Of a stretch of DNA of 64,000 nt, positions 61,150 to 64,000 are shown one piece after another. This stretch comes from ZC4RG30 sp963726085 (lineage in GTDB: Bacteria > Pseudomonadota > Gammaproteobacteria > Steroidobacterales > Steroidobacteraceae): contig CAVSAR010000001.1 in assembly GCA_963726085.1 (NCBI GenBank), positions 620,001-684,000 of the forward strand, read 5' to 3'. Numbering within the stretch: the first letter of the stretch is position 1; every line of letters starts with the position of its first letter. Under the pieces are notes generated by a model that saw nothing but the letters and a program-made list of their open reading frames with translations, did no database searches and was not told where the DNA came from. A program made the translations under genes and the position numbers.

Positions 61150-61841
61150 TAGCGATGTCTGCGCTGCTTGGTCAGCCGGTACTGGCGGCTGAGTTGCAGC
61201 CGTTCACCGCCAATTTCACTGTCGTCTGGCACGGTATATCGGCGGGCCACAGCCAGCTGGTACTGGAGCGCCTGCCGGATAATCGCTGGGCCTATTCGTC
61301 GCGCAGCTCGGCCGCGGGGATTTTTCGCATCTTCCTGCCTGCAGAACTGAGCTCGCGCAGCGAGTTTTCAATCAAGAACGGGCAGATCATCCCCGAGCAC
61401 TTCACGGGCAATGACGGCACCGACAATCATAGCCGCGACCAAGACATGAAATTCGACTGGGTCAATGGACGCGTCACCGGTGTCGCCGAGACCAAGCCCG
61501 TCGATCTGCCGCTGCAACCCGGATTGCTGGACGGGATGACCATTCAGGTGGCGCTCATACAGGCATTGCTTGCCGGTCACCCACCGACCCGGTTCCTGAT
61601 GATCGACAAGACGCAAATCAAGGAATACGTCTACACCGAGCAAGGCCGGGAAACAGTTCAGACCAAGAACGGCCCGCGGCAGACAGTGGTTTATCGCAGC
61701 GCCCGGCCGGATTCCCCTGACGGCACCTGGTTCTGGTGCGACCCGGAGCAAAGCTTCCTGCCGGTCAAGGTGGAGCGGCGCAACGGTACCAAAGTAGCGT
61801 GGTCATTGGCCCTGGTAAGCGCCAAGGTGGGCACTCCCTGA
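61125..61841 (+). CDS. DUF3108-domain exported protein
   Basis: A 238-residue secreted protein: signal peptide CLIAMSALLGQPVLAAE, then the DUF3108 fold beginning FTANFTVVWHGISAGHSQLV and continuing WAYSSRSSAAGIFRIFLPAE, DQDMKFDWVNGRVTGVA, LQPGLLDGMTIQVALIQALL and a C-terminal FLPVKVERRNGTKVAWSL. The family lies behind purN in many gammaproteobacteria; it is periplasmic and uncharacterised. Convergent with dcd. Confidence 0.85.
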   Translation: MLKRPACLIAMSALLGQPVLAAELQPFTANFTVVWHGISAGHSQLVLERLPDNRWAYSSRSSAAGIFRIFLPAELSSRSEFSIKNGQIIPEHFTGNDGTDNHSRDQDMKFDWVNGRVTGVAETKPVDLPLQPGLLDGMTIQVALIQALLAGHPPTRFLMIDKTQIKEYVYTEQGRETVQTKNGPRQTVVYRSARPDSPDGTWFWCDPEQSFLPVKVERRNGTKVAWSLALVSAKVGTP

Positions 61842-61855
61842 GTACCGCCTGAGCT

Positions 61856-62422
61856 TCAGGCCTTGGGAAGAGTCACGCCGCGCTGTCCCTGGTATTTGCC
61901 ACCACGGTCACGGTACGAAGTGCTGCACACCTCGTCCGACTCGAAGAACAGCATCTGCGCGACGCCCTCATTGGCATAGATCTTCGCCGGCAGCGGCGTG
62001 GTGTTGGAAAACTCCAGGGTCACGTGCCCTTCCCACTCCGGCTCCAGTGGCGTGACATTCACGATGATGCCGCAGCGGGCGTAGGTGGATTTCCCCAGGC
62101 ACACCACCAGCACATTGCGCGGGATGCGAAAGTACTCGACGGTACGCGCCAGCGCGAAGGAGTTGGGCGGGATGATGCACACGTCGGAGGCCACGTCCAC
62201 GAAGCTTTGCGGGTCGAAGCTCTTGGGGTCGACGATGGTGCTGTTGATGTTGGTGAAGATCTTGAATTCGCGTGCGCAGCGCACGTCATAGCCGTAGCTG
62301 GAGGTCCCGTAGGACACGATCCGGGTGCCGTTGGTCTCGCGCACCTGCCCCGGTTCAAACGGCTCGATCATGCCGCTGGAGGCCGCCATGCGCCGGATCC
62401 AGTTGTCAGACTTGATGGTCAT
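61856..62422 (-). CDS. dcd: dCTP deaminase
   Basis: Deaminates dCTP to dUTP, feeding dTMP synthesis. The 188 residues show IKSDNWIRRM, VSYGTSSYGYDVRCAREFKI, CIIPPNSFALARTVEYFRIP, GKSTYARCGIIVNVTPLEPE with the catalytic Glu region (EWEGHVTLEFSNTTPLPAKI) and KYQGQRGVTLPK. ATG 62422 overlaps the stop of mrp. Confidence 0.96.
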   Translation of the reverse strand: MTIKSDNWIRRMAASSGMIEPFEPGQVRETNGTRIVSYGTSSYGYDVRCAREFKIFTNINSTIVDPKSFDPQSFVDVASDVCIIPPNSFALARTVEYFRIPRNVLVVCLGKSTYARCGIIVNVTPLEPEWEGHVTLEFSNTTPLPAKIYANEGVAQMLFFESDEVCSTSYRDRGGKYQGQRGVTLPKA

Positions 62423-63522
62423 GAAGCTCTCTCGACGACGATTTCGGGGAACGCGGCGCTGCGGTCGCGGGGGCGGCATGCCAGCGCGCCCGCGGCGCTG
62501 CGCGCCAGGTCGCGCCAGGCAAGGCCGCGTGGCGAGTCCGGGGCCGCCACGATGGTCGGCGTGCCGGCATCGGCTTCAATGCGGATGCGCGTATCCAGGG
62601 GCAGCCTGCCCAGCAGCCGGGTGCCGGATTCCGCGGCCAGGGCTTCGCCACCGCCGGCGCCAAAAATGGCGTCCTCGTGGCCGCACTGGCTGCAGTGGTG
62701 CACGCTCATGTTTTCGACGATGCCCAGGACCGGCACGGAGACCTTCTCGAACATGCGCAGTCCCTTGCGCGCATCGGCTACGGCGATTTCCTGCGGGGTG
62801 GTCACGATAATGGCGCCGGCCACGGGAACGCGCTGTGCCAGCGTGAGTTGCAGGTCCCCGGTGCCCGGTGGCATGTCGATGACCAGATAATCCAGGTCAC
62901 CCCATTCGGTCTCCCCGAGCAGCTGGGTCAGGGCCTGGGTGACCATCGGACCACGCCATACCGCTGGCTGGTCCGGATCAATCAGGAAGCCGATGGACAT
63001 GGCCTTGATCCCGAACGCCTCCAGGGGAAGGATGCGCTTGCCATCGACAGAGGTCGGCCGCTGGCGGCCCAGCCCCAGCATGGTCGGCTGGCTGGGTCCA
63101 TAAATATCCGCATCCAGCATCCCCACCCTGGCGCCCATGGCAGCCCAGGCCAGCGCCAGGTTGACCGCCACGGTGGACTTGCCCACCCCGCCCTTGGCCG
63201 ACCCTACGGCCACGATGTTGCGGACACCCGGCAGGGGCTTGAGCGGCTTTTGTACCGCATGGGCCACGATGGCAGCCTGCAGGTCGAGGGTCAGGGGCTG
63301 CGCAAAGCCTGCCATGCGCAATTGATTGGCCAGCGCGGCGGTCAGTTCCGTCCCGTAGCCGCCTGTCGGCACCGGCAGGCGCAGGACTGCACGGATGCGG
63401 GTGTGATCTGCGTCAAGGTTTGAGATCGCCCCCAGCGCGCCCAGCGTCTGTCCAATCCACGGATCCACGTACTGCGCGATTGCAGCCCGGATTCCCGCCA
63501 TCTGAGCGTCTGCTTCATTCAT
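62419..63522 (-). CDS. mrp: Mrp/ApbC Fe-S cluster carrier ATPase
   Basis: A P-loop ATPase that carries and delivers Fe-S clusters. The 367 residues include an N-terminal MIP18/DUF59-like domain (IGQTLGALGAISNLDADHTR), the deviant Walker A VGSAKGGVGKSTVAVNLALA, switch region MLDADIYGPSQPTMLGL, LVIDMPPGTGDLQLTLAQRV and the cluster-binding CSQCG. ATG 63522 is the first after the upstream noncoding region. dcd follows with a 4-bp overlap. Confidence 0.95.
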   Translation of the reverse strand: MNEADAQMAGIRAAIAQYVDPWIGQTLGALGAISNLDADHTRIRAVLRLPVPTGGYGTELTAALANQLRMAGFAQPLTLDLQAAIVAHAVQKPLKPLPGVRNIVAVGSAKGGVGKSTVAVNLALAWAAMGARVGMLDADIYGPSQPTMLGLGRQRPTSVDGKRILPLEAFGIKAMSIGFLIDPDQPAVWRGPMVTQALTQLLGETEWGDLDYLVIDMPPGTGDLQLTLAQRVPVAGAIIVTTPQEIAVADARKGLRMFEKVSVPVLGIVENMSVHHCSQCGHEDAIFGAGGGEALAAESGTRLLGRLPLDTRIRIEADAGTPTIVAAPDSPRGLAWRDLARSAAGALACRPRDRSAAFPEIVVERAS

Positions 63523-63662
63523 GAACGTGCCACCGGAAATGGCTCCTGCACCGGGGAAAAAGGGGCCTGATTCTAGCAGCGAGCGACGCGCATCACGCGT
63601 CGCCGGAGGGGCATATGGCATAATTTAACGGTTGCATCGACAGTCAACGGCCTTATGCAGTA

Positions 63663-64000
63663 ATGGGATTTTTCACGAATCTGCGGTCTGACCGGCTGAT
63701 CATCCAGATCAAGTCGAGCAACCAGCCTCTGGGGGCGGAAACACTCAAGGCCGTGGCTGCCCTCAAGAGCCTTGGCCCCGGGGTCATCGAGCCCACCATC
63801 CAGGCTCTGGCCGACGCCGACAAGAACGCCACCGTGGCCCTGGTGGACGTGCTGTCCACGCTGGTCACCAACAAGACCTTCCCGCAGTTCGTCCAGGGCC
63901 TGTGCGACGGTGGCCCCAGGATTGCCGCCGGCATTGGCTGGGCCCTGAGCAGCAGCCGCAACTACGCTCCCGGCCTGTTGCTGGAAGCCCTGGCCGTCAA
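63663..64000 (+). CDS. HEAT-repeat-like protein, N-terminal part
   Basis: An open frame from ATG 63663 runs to the window end. It starts MGFFTNLRSDRLIIQIKSSN and continues LKAVAALKSLGPGVIEPTIQ, ALADADKNATVALVDVLSTL and FPQFVQGLCDGGPRIAAGIG, an alternation of amphipathic helices typical of HEAT-type repeats. It is divergent from mrp; in related genomes this position precedes metG. Continuation beyond the window is needed to identify it. It would be a cytosolic scaffold-type protein. Confidence 0.7.
   Translation, partial: MGFFTNLRSDRLIIQIKSSNQPLGAETLKAVAALKSLGPGVIEPTIQALADADKNATVALVDVLSTLVTNKTFPQFVQGLCDGGPRIAAGIGWALSSSRNYAPGLLLEALAV

Overview
The window is high-GC, densely coding bacterial DNA, most likely from a gammaproteobacterium near the Steroidobacter/Xanthomonadales/Nevskiales group. 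That placement is an inference from gene order: glrK-lipoprotein-glrR, pepA-holC-valS, purM-purN beside hda and a CDP-alcohol phosphatidyltransferase, dcd-mrp, and prfC-rimI-udg-pssA-proS. No rRNA, tRNA or CRISPR array was recognised.

Layout. 1-2.6 kb: end of GTP-dependent PEP carboxykinase, a cyclase-FHA protein and dusA. 2.5-6.0 kb: a small integrative element in the 5' end of dusA, bounded by an 18-bp direct repeat. It holds a broken tyrosine integrase, an AbiEi/AbiEii toxin-antitoxin pair and a DEDDh exonuclease, and a stub of the displaced original dusA 5' end lies at its far edge. 6-12 kb: sparsely coding, with a zinc-ribbon protein and a two-component group (MASE1-PAS histidine kinase, receiver-only regulator, FixJ-type regulator). 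12-15.9 kb: a methyltransferase, an ECF sigma factor, a lipoprotein with one haem-c motif and a deleted acyltransferase.

15.9-26.9 kb: the most unusual region. Two B12-type radical SAM genes and a nucleotidyltransferase run forward. Facing them is a tightly overlapping reverse operon: methyltransferase, SPASM-type radical SAM, methyltransferase, amidohydrolase, third B12-type radical SAM, a 70-residue CxxC protein, an HPr-kinase-like protein and a truncated glycosyltransferase. It looks like an uncharacterised biosynthetic or peptide/small-molecule modification locus. Two related small peptides (13.85 and 15.8 kb) are candidate, unproven precursors. A TonB-like gene lies next to it.

27-34 kb: TonB, a TIR-TPR protein with a divergent TetR regulator, two secreted-protein genes interrupted by amber codons, two small membrane proteins, a lipoprotein and srkA. 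34-48.5 kb: galE, the glrK-qseG-like-glrR signalling operon, lptG, pepA-holC-valS and a moxR-DUF58-transglutaminase operon. 48.5-50.4 kb: an inserted segment with a glycosyltransferase, bounded by diverged copies of the 3' end of an MFS gene. 50.3-64 kb: housekeeping genes.

Caution: single-base frameshifts recur in genes that should be functional (prfC, rimI, udg, pssA, proS, tgpA and the radical SAM genes). Most are probably sequence errors, so those genes are annotated at full reconstructed extent.
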